Counted from the first letter of the stretch, positions 23,810 to 34,800 are shown. The stretch is 64,000 nt of DNA from Bryobacterales bacterium (GCA_003157745.1 PMKM01000093.1:8617-72616); one strand, 5' to 3'. Translations and numbers: made by a program. Notes: generated by a model from the letters alone, not told the origin.

Positions 23810-25297
23810 CTACTTCTGCCCTTGTGGGAGCCTCGCCACCAGCCGCAGCGACACCGTCAACTCCTCCAATTGAAAATGCGGCCTGAGATAGGCGACCGCC
23901 GAGTATACGCCGGGCTTACCGGCCACCTCGGCTACCTCAATGCGGGCTTCGCGCAAAGGAAACTTCGCCTTCGCTTCCTGCCCCGCTGTGTCATCCAACA
24001 AGACGTAGTGTGAGATCCAATCGTTCAGGAAGCGCTCGCAATTCTCGCGCGACATGAACGACCCGATCTTGTCCCGCATCATAGCCTTCAAAAAATGGGC
24101 AAAACGGGAAATTGCGAAAATGTACTGCAGTTGCGCGGATAGGCGCGAGTTAGCATTCGCGTCGTCGTTCAGATACAGCGTTGGTTTCTGGCAGGACTGC
24201 GCCCCCAGGAACGCCGCGCGGTCGGTCCCTTTGTAGTAACACAGAGGAATAAAGCCGAGCTTCGAGAGCTCGTTCTCCCGGCGATCCGTAATCGCGATTT
24301 CGGTCGGGCACTTGATCGCGACTTCGCCGTCATCGGTAGTAAACGCGTGTGTCGGAAGGCCTTCCACCAGGCCGCCGCCTTCCACTCCGCGAATTGCGGC
24401 ACACCATTCGTGCCTGGCGAACGCCTCCGTTAGCCGTGTGGCAAATGCATAGGCCGCATTGCCCCACACGTACTTGTTGTGCTCGGTGCCGTCCACGTCT
24501 TCTTCGAAGTCGAACGCCTCGACCGTAACGTTGTCTTTGCCGTACGGCAGCCGCATGAGGATGTGCGGTAGCGCCAGGCCCACATAGCGCGAATCGTCGC
24601 TCTCGCGGAAGCCTTTCCAGCGGAGATAGGCGTCGTTATCGAAGATCTTAGCCAGATCGCGTGGCCCGGCCAGTTCCGTGTAGCTCTCCCAGTTGAACAG
24701 CTTGGGGCTGGCGGCGCCGATAAATGGCGCGTGCGCCGCGGCTGCCACGTTCGACATCTTCTCCAGAATCTCGATATCCTCGGGATGCCGTCCGAACTCG
24801 AAGTCGCCGATCAGCACGCCGAAGGGAACTCCGCCGAGCACTCCGTAGCCTTCGTCGTGCACCTTCTTGAACGTGGCCGATTGATCGAACTCCACCGTCT
24901 TCTGCAGGTCCCTCAATAGCTCGCGCTTATTGATGTTCATGACCTTGACCTTCAGCATCGGCGAAGTCTCGGTCGAGAGCACGAAGTATTGTAGGCCGCG
25001 CCAGGATCCTTCCAGGCGTTGGAACTCGGAGGCGTGCATGATCTCGTTCAGTTGGTTCGAGATCGCCTGGTCGATGGCCGCAATCCGGGAGCCTAGCATG
25101 GCTTCGGTGTCGTTCGACACCACCATATCGTGGGTGAGTACCTGATCCACGAACGCTTCCACCCAGTCCTGCGCACTCTGCCGCTCGGCCTGCGTGGGCG
25201 CCAGACGCCCCTCTTCCAGAATCTGGTCGAGAATGCTCGCTTCGCCCTGGACTGTTTCCGTTCTTGATCCGGTCCGTATCGATTGAGAATCAGGCAT
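23810..25297 (-). CDS. tssC: T6SS sheath large subunit TssC (VipB)
   Basis: 495 residues from the ATG at 25297, which follows the tssB stop by one base (TAATATG). Extending to 25375 would run into tssB. Family features include DQILEEGRLAPTQAE, AAIDQAISNQLNEIMHASEFQRLEGSWRGLQY, GGVPFGVLIGDFEFGRHPEDIEIL, WKGFRESDDSRYVGLALPHILMRLPYG and the C-terminal LRPHFQLEELTVSLRLVARLP. With TssB it forms the contractile sheath. Confidence 0.97.
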   Translation of the reverse strand: MPDSQSIRTGSRTETVQGEASILDQILEEGRLAPTQAERQSAQDWVEAFVDQVLTHDMVVSNDTEAMLGSRIAAIDQAISNQLNEIMHASEFQRLEGSWRGLQYFVLSTETSPMLKVKVMNINKRELLRDLQKTVEFDQSATFKKVHDEGYGVLGGVPFGVLIGDFEFGRHPEDIEILEKMSNVAAAAHAPFIGAASPKLFNWESYTELAGPRDLAKIFDNDAYLRWKGFRESDDSRYVGLALPHILMRLPYGKDNVTVEAFDFEEDVDGTEHNKYVWGNAAYAFATRLTEAFARHEWCAAIRGVEGGGLVEGLPTHAFTTDDGEVAIKCPTEIAITDRRENELSKLGFIPLCYYKGTDRAAFLGAQSCQKPTLYLNDDANANSRLSAQLQYIFAISRFAHFLKAMMRDKIGSFMSRENCERFLNDWISHYVLLDDTAGQEAKAKFPLREARIEVAEVAGKPGVYSAVAYLRPHFQLEELTVSLRLVARLPQGQK

Positions 25298-25298
25298 A

Positions 25299-25841
25299 TT
25301 ATCCCTTCCTCTTCTTCGCCGGTTCGCCCTGGTCCTCTGGTTTCGACATGCCGAGTTCCGCTTGCAATTTGCCAAAAGTCTCGGTGCTGTGCACGACCTC
25401 CTGCAACAGTTGGTCCAGCTTCTCGTTGCCGTAGAGTGTGCTCCGCAGATTCGATAGCTTGCGCCGCAATTCCAGGAGCTTACGCAGCGGCTCCACCTGT
25501 TCGGCCACCTTGGCCGGTTCGAAATCCTCCATGCTGGAGAACTTCAGTTCGACGGCAAGCTTGGCGTCCTCGTCCGTTAGCCGGTTATCGACCTTGAAAG
25601 CCAGCCGCGGAGCAGTCTTATTCAGGAACTTGTCGAAGTTGTCGCGATCCACCTCGACGAACTTGCGGTCCTGTATCCGCGGGAGCGGCTTGTCCGGTTG
25701 GCCTGACAGATCCGCCAGGACGCCGGCCACGAAGGGAATCTCCTTCTTCTCGATCGCTCCTAAGGTCTCCACATCGTAAGTGATGTGAACACGCGGCGGC
25801 CTCACCCGACTTAACTTTTTCTGAATCGAATCTCTGGCCAT
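25299..25841 (-). CDS. tssB: T6SS sheath small subunit TssB (VipA)
   Basis: 180 residues: SIQKKLSRVRPPRVHITYDVET, EKKEIPFVAGVLADLSG, LPRIQDRKFVEVDRDNFDKFL and the helical DFEPAKVAEQVEPLRKLLELR are all standard for TssB. It is the first gene of the leftward operon and is divergent from the kinase-tssL-tssM-tssK operon across a ~400-base gap that should hold both promoters. Confidence 0.96.
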   Translation of the reverse strand: MARDSIQKKLSRVRPPRVHITYDVETLGAIEKKEIPFVAGVLADLSGQPDKPLPRIQDRKFVEVDRDNFDKFLNKTAPRLAFKVDNRLTDEDAKLAVELKFSSMEDFEPAKVAEQVEPLRKLLELRRKLSNLRSTLYGNEKLDQLLQEVVHSTETFGKLQAELGMSKPEDQGEPAKKRKG

Positions 25842-26241
25842 TGTGCTGAGCCCTTTCGCTAACGTCTACTACCAGACTGCCTAATAGTTTATATCTCTAC
25901 TAGCTCGTTTGTGCTATACTACCATACCATGACTTTTGGTACCCGTCCAGACGTTTGGTACTGTTTTTCGCGTGCGGAGATAGTAGTGGATTTTGGGGAA
26001 CGTTATCGTGCCGCACGCGTCGAATGGCTCAACCGCGTGGCGGGCGTTTTGCCGGCGTACTTCTGAAGGACGAGGTCAGGAAGCGGTACACTCGATGCCA
26101 CACGTCCTCAATCGCGAAAACGGCAAGTCCCTTGTGGAGTCCTATGCCAAGCATCGCGATCCGGCCGTCGAATGCATCTCATCGAAACAGGCCGCGTTGC
26201 CGGCAGCAGGAGCGCCAAAAGTCACACCACGTTAGTGCCGT
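25842..26241. promoter_or_regulatory. Divergent intergenic region between tssB and the kinase gene
   Basis: A 400-base gap between divergent T6SS operons. The tssB-proximal part is AT-rich (about 25880-25925), with a TATACT at 25915-25920 that could be a rightward -10 and TATAAAC-like stretches on the other strand. Just beyond it the octamer TTTGGTAC occurs twice (25935-25942 and 25954-25961), 19 bases apart, like a tandem operator. No convincing -35 or sigma-54 site was found. Short open frames in the gap do not look coding. This is the natural place for regulatory input into both halves of the T6SS. Confidence 0.45.
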
Positions 26242-29200
26242 GTGGCATCTACAATGCTCGCGCAGACCCGAATCGCCGACCGCTACGAATTGAAGGAACT
26301 GCTGGGAGAAGGTGGGATGGGCTTGGTCTTCCGTGCCTACGACACCAAGACCAAGAGTCACGTCGCCGTGAAGACCATGCGGGATGGCAGCGACCCGCAG
26401 GCGGTTGAACTCTTCACCAAGGAGTGGAGCGTTCTGGCCGACATGAGTCATCCCAACATCGTCGAAATCCGCGATGTGGGGGAAATCGACGATGGAAAAC
26501 AGCGCCGCCCGTTTTTCGTCATGCCTCTCCTGCAGGGTGCCACCCTGGCTCAGTTGATCCAGGGCTCCAGCGCCCGGTTGACCGTCGAGCGCGTGGTCGG
26601 GATTTTCTCCCAGGCCTGCCGCGGCCTGCAGGCCGCCCACGAAAAGGGCCTGGTCCACCGCGACCTGAAGCCCAGCAACATCTTCGTGATGACCGACGAC
26701 AGCGCGCGCATCATCGATTTCGGCGTCGTCTACCTGGCCGGAACCAATACGATCTCCGGACACAAGGGCACCTGGCAGTACATGGCGCCCGAGCAGGCGG
26801 AGCTGAAACCGGCCACTCCCGCCTCGGACATCTTCTCGCTCGGCGTGGTCGCCTACGAGGCGCTCACCGGCCTGAAACCCTTCGCGCGCAAGACCCCGAT
26901 GGAGACCATCGAGGCCGTTCGCACTCATATCCCGCCGCCCATCTGCGACATCAACCCGAATGTCTCGCAACTCGTCAGCAAGGTCATTCACAAGGCGATG
27001 GCCAAGGACCCGATTCACCGGTTCCTGAGCGCCCGCGACTTTTCCGACACGCTGCAAAAGGCTTTCCTCAACCAGCCGATCGAGCGCTTCGATCCGGCCA
27101 AGATCCAGCCGCGCATCGATCGCGCCCGCAAGGCCTTCGCCGAGGGCGACTATGGCTTCGCCTCCGAGATCCTGACCGAACTCGGCGCCGAAGGACACAT
27201 CGATCCGGAAACCAGCCTCCTCAGGGCCCAGATCGCCGAAGCCGTCAAGCAGAAGAAGATTCGCCAACTGCTCGAGAGCGCCCGCACGCGCATGGAGCAG
27301 GACGAGTTTCCGCTGGCGCTCGACAAGCTGCGCGAGGTTCTCGAACTCGACGGCGCCAATGCCGACGCGCTCGCCCTGCGCGGGTCCATCGAGATGAAAC
27401 GCAGCGAGCGCCAGATCGACAAGTGGATGGCGCTGGCGCGGCAGCACCTGGATGTGCGCGATTTTACCGAGGCGCGCCAGGCCCTCCGCGAGGTGCTCGG
27501 CCTCACCCCGGATTATCCTCCCGCCATCCAGATGCTGACGGAGCTGGACACGCGGGAGCAGACGGCGATTCGCATCCGCTCGGAGAAAGAGCAGCTTTGC
27601 AGCGTTGCGATCAAGGCGTATCAGAACGGCGAGATCAGCACGGCCCTCAGCAAACTCGAGCGCATCCTCAACCTCGCCCGCCAGACGCCCGACGCGGCAC
27701 TGCCCGACCGCGATGCCGTCTACCAGAGTTTCTACAATCAGGTGCGGTCCGACCACGACAGTATCCGCAACGGCTACGAGGAAGGCCGCCGGCAACTGGC
27801 CGAGAAGAACTTCGTCAAAGCGCTCGAAATCGCCGACCAGTTACTCGCCAAGTTTCCCAACGACGCCATGCTCCAGGCGTTGCGCCTGGAGGTCGTCGAG
27901 GCCCAGCGGCAGGAGCTATCCGCCTACATCGCCGAAGTCGGCAAGCGCGTCGAGGCGGAGGCGGACCTGGAACGCCGCGTCAATATCGTCAAGGAAGCCT
28001 GCGTCCGCTACCCGAACGAGCAGCAGTTTCAACAGTCGCTCAAGCTCGCCCGCGACCGGCGCGACTTGATTCAGTCCATCCTGAACCGCGCCCGCCAGTA
28101 CGAAGAGAACAGCCAACTCGCCGAGGCCCTGGGCCAGTGGGACATCCTGCGGAACATCCATCCGCAATTCCCCGGCCTGGAGTTCGAGATCGCCCAACTC
28201 GTCAAGCGGCGCGAGCAACAAGCCCACGAGGACGATCGAGCCCGTCTGATCGAGCAGATCGACCGCGAGCTGGAAGCCGGCGCCTTTGCCAAGGCCCGCG
28301 AACTGGCGCTCGACGCACTCAAGGAGTACCCCGAACACCAGGAGTTGGCGGGCCTCGAACGGCTGGCCCGCCAGGGCCTCGAGCGCAGCGAGGAAGCGCA
28401 GCGGCTGTTGCAGGAGGCCAAGCAGGCCTGCGCCAGCGGAGATTACGACAAGGGCATCGCGCTCCTCAATTCCGCGCTCGATCTCTCCGGGCACGACAAG
28501 ATCGCTCGCGAAACGCTGATGAGCGTGTTGGTCCAGCAGGCCCGCGCCGTGATTGACGCCGACTGGGCAAAGGCCGAGACCTACGTCAATCGGGCCGCCG
28601 AACTCGACGATAAGCACCCCGCCGTGCGCGGCCTGCGTTCCATGATCGCCGACGCCAAGCGCAAGGAGCATGTCGCCAAATGCCTGGCCGAGGCGCGATC
28701 GCTGCAGGCGGAATCCGGTCCCGAGGCCGCTCTCGAGCGCGTGGAAGCCGGCCTGGTCCCCTATCCCGCCGAGCCGCGCCTGCTGCAATACCGGGGCACG
28801 CTGCAAAACCTCCTTCCGGAGAAGCTGCGGCGGCAGCAGGAAACGAACGCTCCCGCGGCGCCGCCGGCAGCGGCCGCCCCCGTGGCGCCAGTCGCGCCAT
28901 CGCAGCAGCCCCAGGAGTTCACCTCGCTCCTCCCGGAATCGGAATTTGTGCCACGGCAAGCCGCGCCGCCGGTGGCGCCCGCCGCTGCGGAGCCTCCCGC
29001 TCCGCCAAAGGGCCCCGCCCCGAAAACGGCGCCCGAGGAATTCACTTCGCTCGTGCCGGGCGCGGACTTCGGTCCACCGCTGGCGCCGCCAGCGGCGCCT
29101 GCGGCGGCCAAAACGCCGCAGGGGAAGGCTGAGCCGCCCGCGGGCAAGCCCGCCAAACCGCCCGCTCCGCCTGCCGCCAAGAAGCCGAAGGCGGCTTCGC

Positions 29201-31143
29201 CCGCGACCAAGGCAACCGCTAAGTTTCGTTTCCCGCGGCGCATCTCCCTGGAGGTCGTCGCCGGACTGGTGGTCTGTATTGCGGTCGTGGTGGGGCTTCG
29301 GTACGGCGTGTTCCGCAAGAAGCCCGCTCCGCCGCCCATGGCCATGACCGCTATCCAGGTCCATACCGAGCCAGCCGACGCCGTCGTCATAGTGGACGGC
29401 AAGCTCATCCAGGGCGGTCGAGTCGAGACCGCTCTCGATCAGCCGCACACCGTCGCCATCTCGCGTCCCGGCTATGCCGCGGTGACGCAAACCGGGCTGA
29501 CTCAGGGATCCAACTGGTCTTTCAAGCTCGTCCCCGAGCCCTTGCACATCCGGGTCTCCACTGGCCTCGCGGCAGGCCAGGCGCTGATTGACGGCAAGGT
29601 GGCCGGAAACCTCGACCAAGGCGATTTGGCCGACTACGAACTGGTCCTCGACGGCCACCCCCACAAACTGACCGTCAGGAGCGCTGCGGGCGAAGCTTTC
29701 TCGATTGATTTCGCCGCCACCGCCGGCGTGCGGCCAAGCGTCCAGCCCTTCCAGACGCCGGGAGTCGTGGTCGCCACCAGCCTCGCCGGCGAAGCCACCG
29801 TGTACACCGGCAGCCCGGGGCAGTCCGCGGGAGCCGCCGGCCGGCCGGCGCAGGCAGTCCCGCGCACGGGCCTCGCATTACGCGGCTTCGACGCGCAGAA
29901 TCACCGGGTGGTTCTCGGCGGCAATGTTTCAATTCCCGTCGATACCGGCAACGCTCCGGTGCTCTACGCCGCGTTTCAGGGGAATCCAAACATCGGCTAC
30001 GCCATCCTGTCCACGGACGTGCCTGGCGTGGCGGTCTGGCTGGATGGCGCTGCAGTGAAGCCCGCCACGCCGGGCCACTGGCTGGTGCGCAAGGATGCGG
30101 GCAATTATAAGCTGAAGGCCGTTGCGCCCGGCTACGAGGAGCTCGATTTGACCCTGACGATCGCCAAGGGCGAGCGCCTCGCCCGGAAGCTGGAGCTGAG
30201 ATACACGCCAGTGTTGGGCTCGCTCGCTATTTCCTCCGGAACCGGCGGCGCCGAAGTGTTCCTGGACGGCCGGCAACTCGGCGTTGTGGCCCCCGATGGC
30301 ACGTTCCACTACGACACCGTCGCGCCCGGCCAGCACCAAGTGGAACTGCGACGCGACGGCTTCGAGTCTTTCTCGGGCCAGTTCCCCTTCACCGCGGGCC
30401 AGCAGACCGGGCTCGGAGGCAGCGAAGCCAGCCTCCGCGAGTTCGGATTGATCGAGTTTCGCGTCACACCGCCCGACGCGCACAAGGGGTACCGCAAGGC
30501 GGACGCCCGCGATTTCCTCGACGTCTCCGGCTCCGCATCCACCCGTTTGGCGCCGGGCGTGTACGAGGTCGAAGCCAGCGCGAACGGTTACATTACCCAG
30601 CACCAGACTCTCACCGTGCCACCCGGGAAGGCCGCCCTGGCCGAAATACGCCTGGACCGCGTTGCCGCGCCAACTCCCGCGCCCAGACCCCGCACCACCG
30701 GCGAATTGGTGGATACGCCGGACCACATCGTCAAGGATGGCGACTGGTTCCGGCTTAAGAAGGGAATCGACTGGGTCGACCTGAAGCCGGGGATTACCGA
30801 TTTCACGCTGGTCCTTGCGCGGAACGGAAAGGATAAGAAGTTCCACGTGCAGCGGCTCGTTCTCTCCTGCGCGGCGGGATGCCGGATCATGTACGACGTG
30901 GACGGCAGAAAGATCTCGCGAACCGCGGCGGTGGGTCCGAAACAATTGCAGGCGGCCCAGACGCTGAAGATGGCTGCGAACGCGGCCACCTACTCGATCA
31001 ATGTCCGCATACAGCCCCACCGCATCGTCGTCACCGGCGAGGACGGCGGCGAACTCGATGCGTTCCCGTTCGATTCGGTCGACCTCACGACGGGGAGGTT
31101 GGCCATCGGCGGCGAGTCCAACTTCGCAATCAGGTCGCATTGA
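26242..31143 (+). CDS. Large membrane Ser/Thr protein kinase with helical repeats and PEGA-like domains
   Basis: 1633 residues from a GTG at 26242 (ATG at 26254 is an alternative). A kinase domain spans ~15-280: glycine loop LLGEGGMGLVFRAY, VAVKTM lysine, HRDLKPSNIF catalytic loop, DFGVVYLAG, GTWQYMAPEQAE. Then come ~600 residues of TPR-like helical repeats, a Pro/Ala-rich linker, one membrane segment near residues 1000-1020 (VVAGLVVCIAVVVGLRYGVF), and outside it several PEGA-like repeats (VHTEPADAVVIVDGK, VPGVAVWLDGAAVKP, GGAEVFLDGRQLG) before a beta-rich C-terminus. It plausibly plays the PpkA-like post-translational control role of T6SS loci. It is coupled to tssL by a TGATG. Confidence 0.85.
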   Translation: MASTMLAQTRIADRYELKELLGEGGMGLVFRAYDTKTKSHVAVKTMRDGSDPQAVELFTKEWSVLADMSHPNIVEIRDVGEIDDGKQRRPFFVMPLLQGATLAQLIQGSSARLTVERVVGIFSQACRGLQAAHEKGLVHRDLKPSNIFVMTDDSARIIDFGVVYLAGTNTISGHKGTWQYMAPEQAELKPATPASDIFSLGVVAYEALTGLKPFARKTPMETIEAVRTHIPPPICDINPNVSQLVSKVIHKAMAKDPIHRFLSARDFSDTLQKAFLNQPIERFDPAKIQPRIDRARKAFAEGDYGFASEILTELGAEGHIDPETSLLRAQIAEAVKQKKIRQLLESARTRMEQDEFPLALDKLREVLELDGANADALALRGSIEMKRSERQIDKWMALARQHLDVRDFTEARQALREVLGLTPDYPPAIQMLTELDTREQTAIRIRSEKEQLCSVAIKAYQNGEISTALSKLERILNLARQTPDAALPDRDAVYQSFYNQVRSDHDSIRNGYEEGRRQLAEKNFVKALEIADQLLAKFPNDAMLQALRLEVVEAQRQELSAYIAEVGKRVEAEADLERRVNIVKEACVRYPNEQQFQQSLKLARDRRDLIQSILNRARQYEENSQLAEALGQWDILRNIHPQFPGLEFEIAQLVKRREQQAHEDDRARLIEQIDRELEAGAFAKARELALDALKEYPEHQELAGLERLARQGLERSEEAQRLLQEAKQACASGDYDKGIALLNSALDLSGHDKIARETLMSVLVQQARAVIDADWAKAETYVNRAAELDDKHPAVRGLRSMIADAKRKEHVAKCLAEARSLQAESGPEAALERVEAGLVPYPAEPRLLQYRGTLQNLLPEKLRRQQETNAPAAPPAAAAPVAPVAPSQQPQEFTSLLPESEFVPRQAAPPVAPAAAEPPAPPKGPAPKTAPEEFTSLVPGADFGPPLAPPAAPAAAKTPQGKAEPPAGKPAKPPAPPAAKKPKAASPATKATAKFRFPRRISLEVVAGLVVCIAVVVGLRYGVFRKKPAPPPMAMTAIQVHTEPADAVVIVDGKLIQGGRVETALDQPHTVAISRPGYAAVTQTGLTQGSNWSFKLVPEPLHIRVSTGLAAGQALIDGKVAGNLDQGDLADYELVLDGHPHKLTVRSAAGEAFSIDFAATAGVRPSVQPFQTPGVVVATSLAGEATVYTGSPGQSAGAAGRPAQAVPRTGLALRGFDAQNHRVVLGGNVSIPVDTGNAPVLYAAFQGNPNIGYAILSTDVPGVAVWLDGAAVKPATPGHWLVRKDAGNYKLKAVAPGYEELDLTLTIAKGERLARKLELRYTPVLGSLAISSGTGGAEVFLDGRQLGVVAPDGTFHYDTVAPGQHQVELRRDGFESFSGQFPFTAGQQTGLGGSEASLREFGLIEFRVTPPDAHKGYRKADARDFLDVSGSASTRLAPGVYEVEASANGYITQHQTLTVPPGKAALAEIRLDRVAAPTPAPRPRTTGELVDTPDHIVKDGDWFRLKKGIDWVDLKPGITDFTLVLARNGKDKKFHVQRLVLSCAAGCRIMYDVDGRKISRTAAVGPKQLQAAQTLKMAANAATYSINVRIQPHRIVVTGEDGGELDAFPFDSVDLTTGRLAIGGESNFAIRSH

Positions 31144-31889
31144 TGACTCAGCAGATCACGAAACCCGCACCCGAAGCTCCGCGAGCGACCGCCAACCTGC
31201 AACGGCTGGCTCTGCTGTACGAGGGCATCCTTACCGTGATTGTGCGCGTGCAGTCCGGGCGCCAGCAACTCCAGGACCCCGAGGCTTTCCGGGCCCGCAT
31301 GCGGGAGGCTCTGAGCGAGATCTCGCAGGTTGCCGCGCGCCGCGGCTACACCAGGGAAGACGTCGACGAGGCCAGCTTTGCCGTGGTCGCCTTTCTCGAC
31401 GAGGTGATCCTCAGCCGGCAGGACGTCGGGCAAACGCAATGGGCGCGCAAGAGCCTGCAGGAGGAGATGTTTGGCCAGCGCTCCGCCGGCGAACTGTTTT
31501 TCAAACGGCTCGACGAACTGCGTGCGCAACGCGATTCGCCGCAGTTGGCCGAGGTGCTCGAGGTCTATCAAACCTGCCTGCTGCTCGGATATGAAGGACG
31601 TCACTCCTTGGGAGCCGGAACCGAACTGCACCTGTTGATGGACGACCTCAGCGATCGCATCGAGCGGATTCTCGGCCGCTATCCCGAGTTCTCCCCCGAT
31701 GGCGCATTTCCGGACCTGCCGCCCGCGCCGCAGCGGCCCGACCCCTTCCCCCGCCAATTGCTGCTGGGCACGATCGCCGTCATGGTGTTTGCGCTGCTCT
31801 GTCTCGTGGGCTTCTCATGGCACCTCCGCTGGCGGGTGAGCGACATCCAACAGTTGGTCGAGCAGCAGTCGAACGTGTCGGGGCGTTAA
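31143..31889 (+). CDS. tssL: T6SS membrane complex protein TssL (DotU family)
   Basis: 248 residues from the ATG at 31143, which overlaps the kinase stop by one base. The cytoplasmic DotU domain is clear (RLALLYEGILTVIVRVQSG, ASFAVVAFLDEVILS, WARKSLQEEMFGQRSAGELFFKRLDEL, LEVYQTCLLLGYEGRHSL). A single C-terminal membrane anchor (LLLGTIAVMVFALLCLVGFSW) ends the protein, with no peptidoglycan-binding extension. TssL pairs with TssM in the inner membrane. Confidence 0.95.
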   Translation: MTQQITKPAPEAPRATANLQRLALLYEGILTVIVRVQSGRQQLQDPEAFRARMREALSEISQVAARRGYTREDVDEASFAVVAFLDEVILSRQDVGQTQWARKSLQEEMFGQRSAGELFFKRLDELRAQRDSPQLAEVLEVYQTCLLLGYEGRHSLGAGTELHLLMDDLSDRIERILGRYPEFSPDGAFPDLPPAPQRPDPFPRQLLLGTIAVMVFALLCLVGFSWHLRWRVSDIQQLVEQQSNVSGR

Positions 31890-31898
31890 GAGACGATA

Positions 31899-34800
31899 AT
31901 GATGAGCCTTCGCAGGATTTTCGGCCTGATCTTGCTGTTCCTGTTTTTCGAGGTGGTGGTGGCGGTGCTGGCGATGATCCTCGCCCCCGAGGTCAGCCTG
32001 TTTCTGGCCTGCGCCGCCATGACCGGCCTGGCCCTGCTGGTCTGGCTGCTGGTGGTTCTCATCCTCCGGTTGGCGGCGCGCGGACGGTCTTCTGGTCCCG
32101 AATCGGCTACCCAGCAGCCGCAGCGGCCGGCACCGGAGCCGCGCGCCCTGGTTTCCGACGCCTTCACGACCGAACTGCGGGCGCTCATCAGGGAGGCCGA
32201 CGGCCGGCTCGCCGCTTCGCCCGCCGCCACCGCCGGCCGGAGCGCGAAACCTACCGTCGCCAGCCTGCCGCTCTACCTGATCGTGGGGGCTCCGGAAGCC
32301 GGCAAGACGAGCACGCTGGCAAACTCGGGCCTGGAGCCACAACTGCTGGCGGGCGACTCCAATCGCGACTCGATCGTGGTCCCGACCCACCTCTGCAACT
32401 TGTGGTTCGCCGCCGGCGCCGTGTTCGCGGACGTCTCCGGCCCCTTGTTCCTCGACGAGCCGGACCGCTGGGAGACTTTGCTGCGCGTCCTCTGCGGCCG
32501 CCAGCGGCGTTCGCTCTGGCGCCGGATCCTCGGCGACGGACCCAAGCAGCAGAACGTGAAGGGCGTGCTGCTGTTCTGCGACGCGAACGGCTTTATGCGC
32601 GGCAACGACCCACAGGCCGCCGCTCTCAGGTCGCGCAAAACCCGCGAGCGCCTCCAGACCGTAGGCGCGGTGCTCGGCTATGAGTTCCCCGTGTATGTGG
32701 TCACTTCGAAATCCGACGCGATCCCGTACTTCGCCGAGTACTTCGCGCACCTGAGCGACACCGAGGATCAGCGCGTGCTGGGCGCCACGCTGCCGTTCGA
32801 GCCGGTTGCCCCGTCGGGCGCGGCCGAGGTGTACGTCGAGGCGGAGAACCGGCGCCTCAGCGACTTCTTCAACCGTCTTTACGCTTCCGTCGCCGATAAG
32901 CGCATGCTGCTGCTCGCCCGCGAAAACGAATCGGCCAGGAAATCGCTCGTCTATGAGTTTCCGCGCGAACTGAAGCGCATTCGCGGCGAGTTGGTCGCGT
33001 TCCTGGTCGACGTCTTCCGGCCGAATCCCCTGCAGTGCGGCCCGCGCCTGCGCGGCTTCTACTTCTCGGGAGTTCGCTCGGTAGTCCACGCCGTCATGAT
33101 CGAGGAGGTGCCCGGAGAACACCCCGAGGCGCGCGTGGGCGCCGACGCGACGGTGTTCTTCGGCAACATGTCGTCCGCGGCCATGCTCCAGTCCCTGGCC
33201 AGCCCGCAGTCCGCCTCGGCTCCCACCACGGTCCGGCGGTGGGCCTTCGTGGCGGAGCTGTTCAACAACATCATCACCCGCGACCATATGGCCCCCAGCG
33301 CGCCGGTCGACCGCCGCGTCGAGATCTATCGCACCTTCGCGCTCGGGCTTCTCAGCCTCTTGCTGTTGATTCTCTGCTTCGCGTGGACCATATCCTGGTC
33401 GTCGAACCGCACCCTGCTGAACGAAACCGAATCCACCATCGCCACCTTCTCGAACAAGGCGCCGGACGCGGCGACCTATGAATCGTTGCAGGACATGGAC
33501 GCACTGCGCGTCCGTCTTGCCACGCTGGAACAATATGAAGAAGACGGCCCGCCCACTCACATGCGATGGGGACTCTACGCCGGAAACCGCGCTCTCCCCG
33601 CCGTGCGCCGGGTCTACTTCGACCGCTTCCGGAGGGTTTTCCTCAACCGCATGTTGCCGTCCTTCTCCGGCCTGCTCGCGCAGCCGGCCTCCCGCGATTA
33701 CAACGACATCTACGATCACCTCAAGGTCTATCGCATGATCACCTCCGGCGAATGCCGGCCCAGCGAAAAACCGCTCGATCACACGCTTCCCGAGATGTGG
33801 CCCGGCAGCGCCGCGCTCTCCCCGGATGGCGTCGCGCTCGCCAATCGCCAGATCCGATTCTACATTTCCGAACTGGTTGCGAAGGACCCATATCAACGCC
33901 AGGTCCCCGAGGATCAGGCCGCCATTAAGCAGGCCCAGGCCTATCTGATGACTTTCAAGGGTCCGGATAAAATGCTCCGGGGGTTGGTCGAGGAGTTGAA
34001 TCACGAGCACGAGGCCATCAGCCTGGCGCAGTACGCTTCCAACTACCGCGAAGTGCTCAGCGGGCCGGACCACGTCGACTACGCCTACACCCGTCCCGGC
34101 TGGGATGCGATTCACAAACGCATCCAGGAGCACCACCTGGCTTCGGTCGGAGAGCCCTGCGTCCTCGGCGCCGGGGCCATCCCCACCGTCTGGATGCCCG
34201 GATCGAGTTTCGAAAAGGAGATCGAGGGGCAGTACGTCAAGGATTATATTCAGCTTTGGAAGCAGTTCGTCGGCACGCAGGACGTGCTGCCGTATCAGGG
34301 CTTCGCCGACGCCGCCCGGAAGCTTCAGGTCCTTTCGGACAACAACCGCTCGCCGCTGCTGGCCGCGATCTTCATGATTTCGGCGAACACCAACTTCGCC
34401 TCCGATGCGAACCCGATGGCGCAGGAGGCGAAAAAACAGGTTGAACGGAGTGTCGGTAACCGGCTCAGCTACCTGTTCCCTCGCACCGCGCGGGCGGAGC
34501 GGGAGATCAAGCAAGTCACCGATGCCGCTCCCGCCCCGGTGTTTCCCGTGGTAGCCGATATCGCGCGTGCCTTCCAGCCCGCCCAGGCCGTCGTCAGTCC
34601 GGCCAACGCCGACCGCTGGTTGAGCGAGGCGAATCGCGGTTACGTCACCGCGCTCGGCGATCTCGGAGACGCGTTTCGCGCGATGGGACCTCGACCCGAT
34701 CCTATCGCCGACCAGGGTGCCTACGACCAGGCCTACAAAGCGGCCGACAGGGCCTGGGCAGCCGTCCGCCAACTCGAACAGACGTTCAACAATACTCCCG

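Noticed and set aside
25930-25975. Sigma-54 promoter in the T6SS divergent region
   Set aside because: The TGGTAC sequences lack a GC at the required GG-N10-GC spacing in both copies.
25955-26293. Small plus-strand frames in the tssB-kinase gap
   Set aside because: Composition is not coding-like, no ribosome site, and they overlap the kinase start.
26179-27795. 538-codon open frame antisense to the kinase gene
   Set aside because: Shadow of the kinase coding region; no domain, and it would block the divergent promoter region.
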